Shown: positions 22,549-34,286 of the stretch, piece after piece
Numbering within the stretch: position 1 is the stretch's first letter
Layout: each line of letters opens with the position of its first letter
Assembly: GCF_964199755.1 (NCBI RefSeq)
Contig: NC_133896.1
Span: 102,082,301 to 102,146,300 of the forward strand
Length of the DNA: 64,000 nucleotides
Direction: 5' to 3'
Source of the DNA: Larus michahellis
Taxonomy: Eukaryota > Chordata > Aves > Charadriiformes > Laridae
Notes under the pieces: generated by a model
The model's database searches: none
Told to the model about the DNA's origin: nothing
What the model saw: the letters and a program-made list of their open reading frames with translations, nothing else
Translations under genes and position numbers: made by a program

Positions 22549-25500
22549 CACGTTAAGCCATGCAGGCTGAAAGGAGGCAGCAGCGATACCTATGGATAGC
22601 TGATAGCAAAGCTCATGGCCTGAGGTGCAGTAGCTTGCAACTGGATGTATGGAAACATAAGTCTCGCGAGCAGTGGAGCTGTAGCTGGAGATAGTTGCAA
22701 TTGCCAGCTGGAACGGTTGCAGGGTGGTGGTAAATAGAGTGGCTGGGAAAGCTGGTTCTCCCAGAAAAGCAGGAGACTGTTGCAGGTTGTGTGTGTACTG
22801 CAAACACCACTCGGTATCTTCTAGGACAGGTACTGCATCCTTTCACTTGTTCCTGCGTTTTGTTTGTTGTTTTTTTTCTAAGCCTTCTTCTCTAAAATAC
22901 TTCATGCTATCAGTTTCTCCTACTGGATAGCACATACAAGGCTAGAATTGTTCAGCAAAAATTAAGCACTAGTGAAATAACGTTAAAGAGAAAATAGATT
23001 ATGTAAACCTGCAGATAGCTCAAGGCATCTATGGTTCTTGTTTCAGATTAACAGCTTTCTGAGAAGAATGTCATGATAATTTGTATCTTAAATTCTTCTT
23101 GTCCTGTGCCTGTACAAGATTTACCTTGCTCCCTGCGTCAGGTTCCTGCGCTCTTGCCTTACTAAGAGAGTTGCTGGTCTGTACAGTGGCTGTGGTGCTT
23201 ATGCTCTTGTAATGCCAAGCACAATCCCAAAGTGGCATCGCTGCTGCTGTAGAAATCACATTTCTGACAATAAGTGATTTTTTCTGTTGCTCAGTTACAG
23301 CTTGCAGGAGTTATTAAAAAGTTTGTTCAACAAAGCCAGGCAGAAGAAATGTTTAAGGGAAAAAGCTTTTTAATCTCAAAGAGGGAGAAGAGAATCAAAA
23401 GGCACGGAAGTTTCGCTTGTATAGAAATGTGGTTCACGCTATAGAAACAATCACTTTCATTTGTGGAACAGGAATGAACTTGCAGATTAAATAGCTGAGC
23501 TCTGGTATGCATAGGTGTGTCTGTGAAAGGCGCAGGCAAGAGGCAAAGTTCCATGGCTTTAGCAGAGCTGTATATTCATTTTGTGTATATGTATATATAT
23601 ATTTTTATATATATATATAAACCCTGACTGAAAGAAGCACCTGAAACAAGACTCTGGATTTTTTGCCTACTTGTGAAATCAGAACAGGTAAAAAAACCTG
23701 ACATTCTTATTAACAGCTCTATGGCGTTATAAGTGTATGGGGCAGATGGGGCGGGGGGATACCTGGTATGTGTACATTGAGGTAAAAAGTGGTTACTTCC
23801 TGAGACAACTTTGGATGTTTAGAATGTGGTATTCTTCCTTTGGGGGTATTTCTCAACAACTGAAATATGGAGTTAGCATTTAAGTCGTAGGTGGTTTCAC
23901 TGGGGGGAAGCAGAGAACTAATTCTCTTTTCTACTACAGAAAATGCCTCCCGAAGATTCAGTGGGGAAATTCTGGAAAGCTAGTACATTTGTGGCTAGTT
24001 TGGGATTTTAGCAGTATATGATTAACATGGGTTTTTTAGAACTTTACACATTCGGTTTTCTTGTTTGCTTATTGGTAAAACTTGCAATCCTCGGGCATTT
24101 GCAGTCGTCTTAAGTGTGTGTGTCCTTGAAATGTGCTGTTGTTAAGTTGACTTGAAAAGGAATTAATCAGAATTGTTTTACTAAGGAATAAAAAACTTTT
24201 GTTTGAGAGGGTTAGGAGAATTTTGTAATACTCATAGCTGCTCTCAAAATGGGTCACAGAGGAAAGTTCACTGGGCAGAGATCAATCCTAATGACTGTAT
24301 GCTAGGGGAGTCCTCTGTTCAGGGATCAGATTGAGTGCAAAGTTCAAAGGTGATGCAGGATGCAGTACATGTGGTTTGGTCACTGACTAATAGAAGAAAA
24401 AGAGAGCGTGTGCCTTCTGATATTTGTTTAATATAGTGGCCAAAGCAAGTGCAGTGTTGCCCCTACTGCTATCTGAGCTGTTCAGCGCTTGACTTCGCTG
24501 TGTGTCTTTTAAGATGCATTTTAGTGCCTTGCCTTGCTCTCAGAAACCCTGGCTGAGCTTCTGCTGCTCAATTCTGCCTGTGGAGGTTCAGTATGAAATA
24601 AGCGTCCTGCAAACTAGAGCATCAGTAACTGACATGACTTCAGTGATCTTAATTCTAGTTGTACACTTTCTGTGTAAAAAATTTTGCATTGATATTTCAC
24701 TACAAAGCCCTAGGGAGTAATTTCTTGGTTGTGCCACTTAGGTCTGTAACAACCAGGAAAAGCATGTTTCTTCAGTACTCTGCAGTGTGACTCTAACTAT
24801 CAGCGTACATATACTTTATGCCTTTAAGACCCCAGACCTGCTGAAAAGAAGACTGGCCAGGTTTTTTTCCAGAAGAACATTTTTCTCAACACACAACGGT
24901 GGGATTTGTGCTGAACAGGAAAATTTTCAGTTAACTAGTTATAGTTCTGTATTTCAGTACAGCGTTATGGAGTACAGCTAGAAGAGGTGAGGGAGCCTGC
25001 ACTGTCCAGGCTTCACTCCTTGATGCAGCCCCCAAAGGCATTGCAGAGGTACTGTTGGAACCATGTTACTCTCAGAGCATCACTGCCAAACTGCACAGCA
25101 GATCACTCACTAAGGGAAATCTAGCATTGATTGCAGTTTCTGAAATCCAAACATCAAGCACAACGTATTGTATTAACCAAGTTGGAAGTGATGGGCAAAT
25201 GAGCAAAAAATCCAATAAAACATGATGCACACCACTTGCGAAGGCAAGGAGGAAAAGAAGGCAGATATTGGCAATTGTTGCTAACGTGGAACAAAAGTAT
25301 GTTTCATAAGTGTTTGTTTTACTCTTGTGTCATCTCTGTCTCAGGTTTAATATTTTGGTGCCCTTCTGTTGTTTTTTCCCCAAACAGAAAATTGAGAATA
25401 CATAAAAGAATTGCACCAGCTTTACAAAATAAATAACATGCAAAAATCCTTGGGACATAAGATTCACACCCATCATAAATAAAGTCATGCACACCAATCA

Positions 25501-26390
25501 AAGTTTTTCACTAGTATTAAAAGAACTGGCTAGTAAGCCTGGCTAAACTTGCGCCCTGTGTTAGTTAGGAGTGGTAGATATAGCTGTCCTCTGGGGAGGG
25601 GAGAAGGACTAGGGGAAGCTCTTTAGACTCTTTTCAAGCAATTTGTTTCATGAGGTAATTTCTCCACCATGGTACACTGTATTTTGGAATAGCATGCCTA
25701 GGTGGAGGAAGAGTGCGGTCTATCAGTTACAATAAGATTATTTTTTTTTCATTGTGCTCAAGAGCTTTCAGTTCATTGTCATTTAACTGACAAACTAGAA
25801 GATATGATGGGAGAACATCCTCCTCCTCCTTTGCATTCCTACCCTAGACTTCCATACACATATTTTTGGAAGTTAAGCTGACGCCCTTTCGATCTGGTGA
25901 AGAGTAAAATGTGAAAAGTTCTTTATATCTCTAATATTTGCAAATACAGGCAAATTTTCCACCTCAGAAAGTCCAATGTTGCAGTAATCAGAAATGTATT
26001 TTAGGAAGTAGAAGAATCTGGCTTGACAAGGGACGTCTTAGATCCTTTTGGAAATAGCACTTGACTATTTTTCCTCAGTGTCCTGTTCATGGATGATGAA
26101 GATCAATATTCCCTAGCCCTTTAAGAATGCTGAGGGTAAAAACTTTCTATTTATTAAAAAGAAACAGAAAGTATCAGTCTGTGAAGGTTTACATGTTAAT
26201 GAGAGGGCCTCAACCATTATGAAATGTGTAGTATTACATAATGACCGTAACACCAAAAATCTGGGCCAAGACGGTTGCAAACAAAAAACATGTTACAAAG
26301 GCCTACAGTCCTTAATAAGCTGTACGAAGGAGTAGAGTAAGTCTTTTACCTGCATTTAAACAGGTTTTCTCTCCTCCTTTTATGATGTCA
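22549..26390. other. Intergenic region between the LTR and HHLA2
   Basis: No coding exon is recognised. Open frames of 60-94 codons here have no family resemblance or splice context. An untranslated first exon and promoter of HHLA2 may lie here, because the signal-peptide exon at 26.4 kb is preceded by a splice acceptor, but I could not place them. The only distinct element is the TA-rich tract at about 23583-23620. Confidence 0.5.
23583..23620. repeat. (TA)n microsatellite
   Basis: An interrupted run of TA/TG/TTTTA units of about 38 bases, flanked by ordinary sequence. Confidence 0.8.
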
Positions 26391-26397
26391 GTTTGGC

Positions 26398-26586
26398 ATG
26401 AGTCTACTTAAGAACCAAAGAAGACATGAAGCGACAGAAAATACCATCTCTTCTCATCTGTTTATTTCACATAGGTGCTACGTTTTGGGGTACGTCTTAA
26501 CTATATTGTTTATTAAAAATAATAAAGAAGACAATTTTTACTATTTTTTTAATAGGAGGGAAATAATTAATTCAAACACTGCTTAA
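26398..26586 (+). promoter_or_regulatory. HHLA2: Overlapping upstream ATG in the HHLA2 first coding exon
   Basis: An ATG at 26398, just inside the probable exon start (acceptor GATGTCAG at about 26384-26391), opens a frame of up to 62 codons (unspliced) that is out of frame with the signal-peptide ATG at 26426. Both ATGs have G at -3 and A at +4. If the exon boundary is right, ribosomes must leak past or reinitiate to make HHLA2. Confidence 0.35.
26426..26489 (+). CDS. HHLA2: HHLA2 coding exon 1 (signal peptide)
   Basis: Encodes [20 protein letters not shown] then W plus the first base of a Gly codon: a basic N-terminus followed by a hydrophobic core. It ends in phase 1 at donor GTACGT, matching the phase of the next exon. 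A shorter donor 15 bases upstream (G before GTGCTA) is also phase 1 but weaker. The exon was found by looking for a leader with the right exit phase, so it is good but not proven. Confidence 0.75.
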
Positions 26587-29500
26587 TAATGGTGAAGAAT
26601 CTATTTGGGGCAATGTAAGATACTCCTGAAGCAAAAGACAACTGGAAGAGGTCTGCACGGATGGCCATGGCCATCGAGCACGTTGAGCACCCAAGCTGTT
26701 ACCTGCCAACTTTTCTGCCCCACAGCTTGGCTGGTGGAGTGTGACTGCTCAGCAGGCAGTAGTTGGCAGTTTGTACTGAATATCGTTTCAAGTACATTGG
26801 TTGAATTTGCATTGGAATGGCTGAGGAAAAGTCACCTGGCTTACCCTGTCAGCTGAACTGGAGAGGGCATCAAAATTTCCGAGAAAGCGGCTGCAGCTGG
26901 AGACTAGGTACCAGCCGAACAGGTTGTGCTGCCTACCAGAGCATTTTTTTTGGTCAGGGATAAGGAGGGGCCGAAATATACTTGCAGACTAAATTTAAAT
27001 TAACTTGCTTATTTGTACTTATGGGCTTTAGGTTTTACAGAACAGGAAACAGTAACAGGGCTGTTTTCCAAGGATTGCATCCTCCCTTGTCCTTTCCCAC
27101 CTGGGGATGATGAAGTAATTTACTGGAAGAAAGGGGACAAAAACGTGCACAGCTATTACTACCAGAGGGATCAACTGGAAAGACAAGACCCAGATTACAG
27201 ACACAGAACACACCTTTTCCATGAGAACATTCCTGGTGGAAACGCCTCCTTGAGACTTAGTAACTTGACCTTGACTGATGAGGGCCCTTACAGTTGCTAT
27301 GTGGGAACACAGCAAACTAAAACCGAAGTGGAAGTCACGCTGCACGTAAGAGGTCAGTAAGATGTCAAAGGTGCTTGGATCATGCTAGTGGAAACGGGAT
27401 TACACCAACAGATTCCCTTGTGTTATTTCTCACATGAAATCAAAATCCTCCAACCCAACAGAGCACCTTTTGGGCCTGATGGTGTTATCAAGCAATTCAT
27501 TTTCTCTGATGAAACGTTGTAACATGAGTTGAAAAAATTACAGTGCAGCACTTGTTCTCATCACCTGCTGCACTGTGATTTCTAAGGGGTAATTAGGTAG
27601 TATACTTGAGGTTTAAAACGTTATGTGGCTTCTCAGAACAGTACAGACCCTGGCATTGACAACAAGTAATGCTGTGCTTTCTTCTGAAATCAGTCACGCG
27701 TTAAATTTTGTTATCAGTTATGTTTATTCTCCCCAGTGTTATTTCAAAAGACCAGTCACTTCAGGTGAAAAAGGATTTTGATAGTGGGAGTTCGTTCTTT
27801 ATTTCTTTATTTCTTTATTTTTAAATCTACAGTTTCCTCTTACTATGCATTGGAATACCGAAAGACAGATACAGAAAGGATGCTGAAGTGCTATGCCTTT
27901 CTCACTTACCCAGCACCACGTATCTCTTGGGTACGAGGCAATACGTCCATCCCAGAAACAGATCGGAAGGAAGCCAGGGATGGAGTTCTGTATTCTCTTA
28001 GAAGTGACCAGAACATTATAAACACAGCTGATCCTTACTACTGTCATATTCATCTCCCTCATGAAGAGTGGGCTGCTGAATGGAAGATGCTAGGTAGGAA
28101 TGAATGGAAGTCTCTTCCTGCATTGTTACTGAATGTCACAGCTGGTTTCAGAGCCAAATTACATACAGTATTTCTGCAGTGGGGCAACACAGATAAACGA
28201 TGCACCTTCCTCTTTGAAACTCATCTGTTACAACTACAAGGCAGCATATGTCCAAGAAGTAGGGATAAGAAGGGGTAGCTCACACATCTATAAGTTAGCT
28301 TTACTCTGAAAATTTTTTCCATATTGGTCTCAAGTTTCAAGAGGTGCATAATAATCAAACTTTACACTCTATCAAGAAAAGAATGAAGTCAGGCAAAATA
28401 AATGAAAACCTTAGTGAATCCGTGGGTTATATGAGGGAGGGGAAAGTTTGTCTGCTGCTCTAGATGCATATGCTCCTTACTCAGTCCATACCCCATCTTT
28501 TAGCGAGAGAGTCTTCAGTCCCGTTTGGCGCATTCTTGATGTACTTCTCTTCAAGTGCTTTCTGAAGTGCCTGGGTTGAGTGCTGGGGGTGCATGGGAGT
28601 GGAGAGCAGCAAGCTGGCATTTGAGCGTACCGCAGCTCATTTTGTCAGTTAAGGAAAAACAGGGCTGTGAAATTTCAAATCTCCATTTTGTCCTCCTGAA
28701 TTTCACTGGAAAGTCAGTTCAAGGAGGTAACTGGTACTTTTCAGCTTCTCCTGTTTCTTAGGAAATATTTTTCAATTGGATCAAGAGCAAAGTAAGAGCA
28801 ATTCTCTTGTGAGATGCGCATGGCTGCTGCCATCGCCGCGATTTCCCCCTAAAGTGTACCCAGACACTCAGTTCCTAATCCCTTGTATGTGCTTCAGAAT
28901 AAGAGTGCAGTTTCTAATTTACATACAATATGGAAGGTGTCAAGTATGGCATCACAGTAGGTAATAAGTGCACCATAAGTGTCTATTTTGTTAATCTATC
29001 CTTCTGATCCACAAGAGAAAAAGGTACATTTCATTACACTTTTGTTTGCATACATCTGTCCTCTCACGGGGACATTTGGAAAATATACTGCTTTCCTGTT
29101 TCTTATATAATAGCAGTGTCGGGTAAAGTGTTGGGTTTTTTTGTCCTCAAGGTTTTCAACCCCACAGCTCTGTTCAGCCCCATACGCAGAAACCAAGCGT
29201 GGTTATACCATGTAAAAATAACGTATTAGTTTCCCCTCCAGAAGACTGCCAGCCACCACAGCCTCCTCTGGTTTTCCTTCCTTTGCAATGGATCCCTGCT
29301 GTCAAATTGGTAGTTGTGCTATGATATTAATTTGTCTTGCATTACTATTTTATACATTAGCTATGAGTTCCACTCACCTGCCCTTTCCTTCCCTTTCCTT
29401 TTTTTAAAAGCTATTAATTAATTGTAAGTGTTCCACACAGACAGGTCCACTGTAGCTGAAAGCTATTTCAAACTAAATACAATCTTGTTATTCTTTATAT

Positions 29501-32500
29501 TAAATTATGTTTTAAGTTTTACCCTTTTGCTTTAAATGTGCAGGTATCTGATTAGTTGCATTTTCTCTCTGCTCCAAACGTGGAATTTCATGCTGCTTTG
29601 CACAGTAGCTTAGACTAGGCTGAGTCACTTTTATTAATGAGCCCCCAATTAGAGGAGAAATAGGCAAATGAAAACAAAATAATTTTCATAAGTATAGCTA
29701 GTACTGATTAGATATTTTTATTTTTTAATGTGAGATAGGTTTGCTTTTAAAATCTTCAGATGCTTCTAGAAGCCTACTGTGATGTTTGAATATAAAATCA
29801 AAATAGTGCATATGATATCAAAATCGTGAAATATGTTTTTATGTTTGTCCACAATAGTGTCAAACTTCATTAAAAAAAACCCGGAAAATATCTAATTTTC
29901 ACTATTCACAGTATTTTCCAAAAAAATTGCAGAGGGTTCTTCAATTATCTGTTTCAGACCAACTGTCTAACGTGGAAGGAAGCAGCATTGCCATTCCCTG
30001 TGAATACAGCAGTAACACTGCAAACAGTGAAGGTTTCAGTGTTGTCTGGACGTTAAACAGAAATGCAGTGATTTCAGTCTTGGCCTCCTTCAATGGTACA
30101 TCTCACTCTTACCAGCCTCGAGTCCACATTAACCAAAGTGACTTTTCCCTGATGTTGCATGATCTTACTCCAAATGACAGTGGAGAATATCTGTGTAACA
30201 TTTCAACACCTCACTACACAAAACTTACTGTGAGAACTTTGCAAGTTGGTAAGTTGCTACGCTTTCCGTTTTGGAGGATGGGGACCAGTGAGGGGAATGC
30301 AGAGCCAAAGGGTCAATCAGAAATCTAAAATATTGAGAAAAATTATCTTGTGTAATAAGTACAGGTGGGTAGAAAAGACATTTTATTATTGTTGTCCCAG
30401 GAAAAAAAGTTACCTAAGATGTATTTATTTAGAGAATTGAAGTTTCTTTTTTTTTTTTTTCCCCTCAATCAGCAGCTTGTGGCAAAGATCTCAAAATCGG
30501 TGACTGCCCTCAGTTGCCACGGACTGCCCTCAGAGCAGAGGTCACAGGGAAACTCTCAATCGTGTCCTAAATGCTCCACTAATAGCCGGCACAGGCTTTA
30601 AAGGTAGCAGGGAGATGAAGGGAAACCCAAAGATGTGGTATAAATTTGCCTGCAGAAGAAATCTTGTAGAGGAGAGTGCACAGTTGTTGTTTTCAAAACT
30701 TTAATTCTACACAGGAGGCCTTTTTTAGGCCTGGGGATGTATATGTTTATATGCATGCCTGCATTTTTAGGACCTGTACTAAATTTCCAGTTGTGAAGTC
30801 TTAGTTACGGTTTTATTGTCTCCAGTTTCAAGCGCGCTTACTGATTAACTTTTCTGTCTATTGAAAACTCTTACTAAAGGTTAAAAAAATTTACTCCTGC
30901 TTTCAAAAATTGTAGTGCAAACAAATTACAGATTTGTTCAAAAATAGTATGCTCTTTGGGATGCAGCCTCCTTAAATCCCAGTCCAAAGGGAGGAGGGAA
31001 AAACTCCCGTTCAAGCAGTAGCACATTGGCATTTTATGCAATGAAATACAATACAAAAGACTAAAAACTAATACAGGGCACTTAATTTGTGGGTTTTTTT
31101 TTTAAGAAATAAGAAATTGAAACAAGCCAGTGGGATGTGAAAAATAGATGCAAAATAGCAGAAAAGAAGCTAGAATAAGTGATATTAACTGCATATTCTT
31201 GTCTTCCTTTGTCCCCCCTCCTCCATGATAGCTTAGTTTCAGTCTGAAAACTTGATGTAGGGTGTGTTTTAAGTGGCAGTGGCTATATGGAATCTGAAGG
31301 AGGGGAGTTAGATTAAGAAAACGGTTAAGTCAGACAAACACACTTCCTTGCAGCTCTAATTCCAGCATGATCTTCCTTATCCTGTAAACCTTGTATTGTG
31401 GCTCTGAAGTGGAGAGCATTGAAAACCTCCAGGGAGCTACACACTTAACTGGTGCTCCTAACTTATGCGCACAAGTTCATCAGTCTCCCTGTACGTTTAC
31501 TGGAGACACCCGCACCTTCCAGTCCAAATGTGATCTGGGTCATCCTCCACAAATGCCTTTCTTTAGCTGCTCTCTGCAGATGGATCTTACAATAGCCGTA
31601 GGTGATACAAATCCCCTCTTTAGTGGCTAAATTACTGTGCTGCTCACAGAACTTTCCTACTTGTGGACCAGAAATACATTATACAGAACACAGAAAACAC
31701 TTACCAGAGAGATTAGCATCTTTGTGGCAGCACAGGCTGAAAGCAGATAGGCAGAGTGAGACAGTAGGGCATAAGAGAACGAGCTAGATCAGTATGTTGG
31801 ATGGTGGTTGTAGCACAGCAGCTGCTCAGCCATCTTGAAAGATTTACAAGGGCCACTGAAAAGGAGACTTTTAAGGGCAAAAGTGAGATGACTTTACAAT
31901 CATTTTGGAGGCCACCTTCTGTGTAAAGAAAGGTCACAGCTTAAAGCTGCTCCTACCAAAGGAACTGACAGGATGTGAACGCAGGTCTACATGTGAGGAC
32001 AGAGCCAAGCTAAAGGCAATGACTAGATTAAATGGTCTCTTTTGGCAGTTCTCAGTTTTGAACTGTTTGCTAGACATCCTTAGGAAGTTTCCAGAGGAGT
32101 GCAGAATTTTTCAAATTCTTTGGATGAAATGCAGCAGTGGAAAGGAAACCTGAAGTAGAAGACTTGTACTTAAAGGAATGAGTCCTCCGGGTCTGAGCAT
32201 TCTCACGTTGTTGAAATTGGCTGGAGTAATGAGATGGTTGGTGCCATGCAGAGGTTTCTGCTAGATGGGCTCTTATCTCCTGTGGAATCTGTTGTTACCA
32301 CCCTCCTGAGGATCTGCTGGTTCTTGTGCCCACCTGGATTGGATGGTTGCATCAGAAAGTTGGGAAACATTTTAGATGAAAGTTGCAAAGATTTCACAAC
32401 AGAAATCATGAAATCTGCAGTCCAGGCTGGATAACATTTACTGGGTGGTTCTACTGGAAATCAGCAGTACCGTCAATGGCACTGAGCACTGTACTTGGAG

Positions 32501-34286
32501 GCAGTGTTTCCCATACCAGGCAGTTGATTGTTTTTAAATGGGACTTGTATTAAGAAGTCATCAAATCATATTACATGAGCACACATGGAATTTTGTATCA
32601 GCACAATTAAGTAAAATAATCTGCTTACAGGTATTCACACTTAAGTCAGTAAAGTACCAGTTTAAAGTCTTATAGTACGGGTCAAGTAACTTGAACATTG
32701 TAGTATTAGTAACATTAAAAAGAAATTGAGGTATTCTCCCCAAATCATTACTTTTAGATTATAAATAAGAGAAAAAATCCCAGCTTTGCTATACTTATTG
32801 AACAATAGTGTGCATTAATTTGCGATATAAAGCACTTTTGTTAAACTTTTTGGAATTTGTCTTTTTAAAGAAAATTCAGGTAACACCAAGGAAATTGTGC
32901 TAGGAGTGGTGATTGGTGCAGTGATGCTGGTAGGAGTCGGTGTCTTGTTCAAGGTATGTACAATCATTAGGAGATTTATTTTTGAGGGTACTATTAAGCT
33001 TAAAGGCATACCTTGAATGTTTGACCAAAACATAAATTTTATTTTTATGGGTTAAAGCATACAAAAAAGACTGAAAATATAGGATGATAAGTCTCAGCAT
33101 ACGTAAATTGTCCTCATTCTTGCTGTTTTCTATGGCCAGAAGGCCCTCCTTGGTACATCTACGAAATAGTACTTTGGTTGGAACAATGTTAACATGACCT
33201 TCCCTTGACCGGATGCTCTCCTGTGCTCTATAAAAAGATGAAAAAGTCGGTTACCCTTCACAAATGCTTTCTGATAGCTTGCTTTAAAAGCAGTCAAACT
33301 GGTTAATTTTCTCTTACTTGTATCTAAGACCCCAAAAAACCCAAACCAACACTTGAAGTCCCTCAAACAATATGCATACCTAGTCTTCATTAGGGCTCAA
33401 ATTACTGTTTCAATTATATCCAATGTCAAAGCTCACCAAAACTTCAGTGTGAAAAGTTATACTGTTTGCTTTGTTTAGGAGACTGTTATAACTATATGGT
33501 CCCCAATCTGATCTCTGTACACATCACTCCTATTTACTAGAGGACAGCATCTTCAAGTGGATGCATGTTATTCTTGTGCATTTGTAATAGGCTGGCTCTG
33601 TCTTACAGTATTCTGTCTCCTTCCTCTCCATTTGTGGTGAGTATCCTTAAAAAATGAACTTTAGCTCTTAGTCCTTAGTGTACATCTTTCTGTGTCTGAC
33701 AGTACAGCCCTATCCATGGACTAGATCTTCAGACTCCCCGGGCCTTAAGATTTTGTCACAGCCTGAATTCAGTAAGCTTCAGGAGACATTTTATGATGGT
33801 TACCATGCGATTCGACAAGAACACACCAGAAAGACAACTCTAAAATGATTGAGTCTGAGTCTTTTTTCATTTTTATCTCACTTAAAGATTCACTTGCGTA
33901 CGTCTTAGTAGTCAGTTTTAATGCTGACATGCTTTAAAGATTATAACATACTTTTGAGATGTAGCAGTTTAATTTAAAGAATTTAAGCAAGATTCATTTA
34001 TCTTGGGACCTGTTGAGACCTTTAACGTATAATCAGAGGAAGTGGAACAGTTTACAGGTTAGCTGAGGTTACATTGATGGAGGACTAGGTGGAAGAAACA
34101 GGGATGTTTCTGCACTGTTATGTGAATGTTTATTTTACTTGTCTAATGTTAAAATGGAAAACACTGATTTATCTTTATAATCAGTGTGTTCTGTTCCCAT
34201 TAGGGGATTAATTTTACACATCAGTAGATTCTTACAAACATTTTTGTTTTCACTAGAAATGCAGAAGAAAAAAGGAAATCATATGA
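26426..34286 (+). CDS. HHLA2: HHLA2 (B7-H7/B7y-type co-signalling ligand), complete, 6 coding exons
   Basis: HHLA2 is a B7-family cell-surface ligand on antigen-presenting and epithelial cells. In human it co-stimulates T cells through TMIGD2 and inhibits through KIR3DL3. Exons: 26426-26489, 27032-27352, 27833-28093, 29958-30248, 32871-32953, 34257-34286. They total 1,050 nt, i.e. 349 residues plus stop; all Ig junctions are phase 1, as usual for the superfamily. Order: signal peptide (about 1-21), IgV (about 22-128), IgC (129-215), IgV (216-312), transmembrane (321-339), nine-residue tail. The unusual V-C-V layout is that of human HHLA2. Matching blocks include KVHSYY-like [32 protein letters not shown] and [13 protein letters not shown] with [10 protein letters not shown]. 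Each Ig domain has its cysteine pair, and at least seven N-glycosylation sequons are visible. The tail is much shorter than in human (414 residues overall). The gene lies head to head with IFT57 and tail to tail with MYH15, as in human. Confidence 0.92.
27032..27352 (+). CDS. HHLA2: HHLA2 coding exon 2 (membrane-distal IgV)
   Basis: Starts [18 protein letters not shown] and ends VEVTLHVR. It has the B-strand Cys (DCILPC), the C-strand Trp (VIYWKK) and the F-strand [10 protein letters not shown] motif, plus two sequons (NAS, NLT). Aligns well with human residues of the first V domain. Donor GTCAGT, phase 1. Confidence 0.92.
27795..27820. repeat. HHLA2: (CTTTATTT)n short tandem repeat
   Basis: Three units of TTTATTTC-type octamer lie directly upstream of the exon 3 acceptor and form part of its polypyrimidine tract. 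Confidence 0.8.
27833..28093 (+). CDS. HHLA2: HHLA2 coding exon 3 (IgC)
   Basis: Eighty-seven codons. Contains [19 protein letters not shown], with the C1-type Cys and Trp, and YYCHIH in the F strand. Acceptor ATCTACAG, donor GTAGGA, phase 1 to 1. Sequence after the donor stays open into the intron, so a read-through form would be truncated in the intron at 28276. Confidence 0.9.
29958..30248 (+). CDS. HHLA2: HHLA2 coding exon 4 (membrane-proximal IgV)
   Basis: Ninety-seven codons from [18 protein letters not shown] to KLTVRTLQV. Contains FSVVWTLNR, the [14 protein letters not shown] block shared with human and [10 protein letters not shown]. Four sequons (NGT, NQS, NDS, NIS). Acceptor CTGTTTCAG, donor GTAAGT. 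The nearer TTGCAG at 29934-29939 gives the wrong phase and was not used. Confidence 0.93.
30249..32870 (+). other. HHLA2: HHLA2 intron 4
   Basis: A 2.6 kb intron with no conserved exon required by the family layout. It holds a strong acceptor-like T/C tract at 30451-30475 followed by a short open stretch (see the finding). No mobile element is recognised. Confidence 0.55.
32871..32953 (+). CDS. HHLA2: HHLA2 coding exon 5 (stalk and transmembrane)
   Basis: Encodes ENSGNTKE then [19 protein letters not shown] and K. The 19 uncharged residues form a single membrane-spanning helix rich in Gly and Val. Enters in phase 1 and leaves in phase 0; acceptor TTTTTAAAG, donor GTATGT. Confidence 0.85.
34257..34286 (+). 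CDS. HHLA2: HHLA2 coding exon 6 (cytoplasmic tail and stop)
   Basis: Acceptor TTTTCACTAG is followed by codons for KCRRKKEII and TGA. The Lys-Cys-Arg start mirrors human KCCR after the membrane, and the basic cluster acts as a stop-transfer signal. The remaining human tail has no counterpart here. Confidence 0.75.
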   Translation, partial: KCRRKKEII

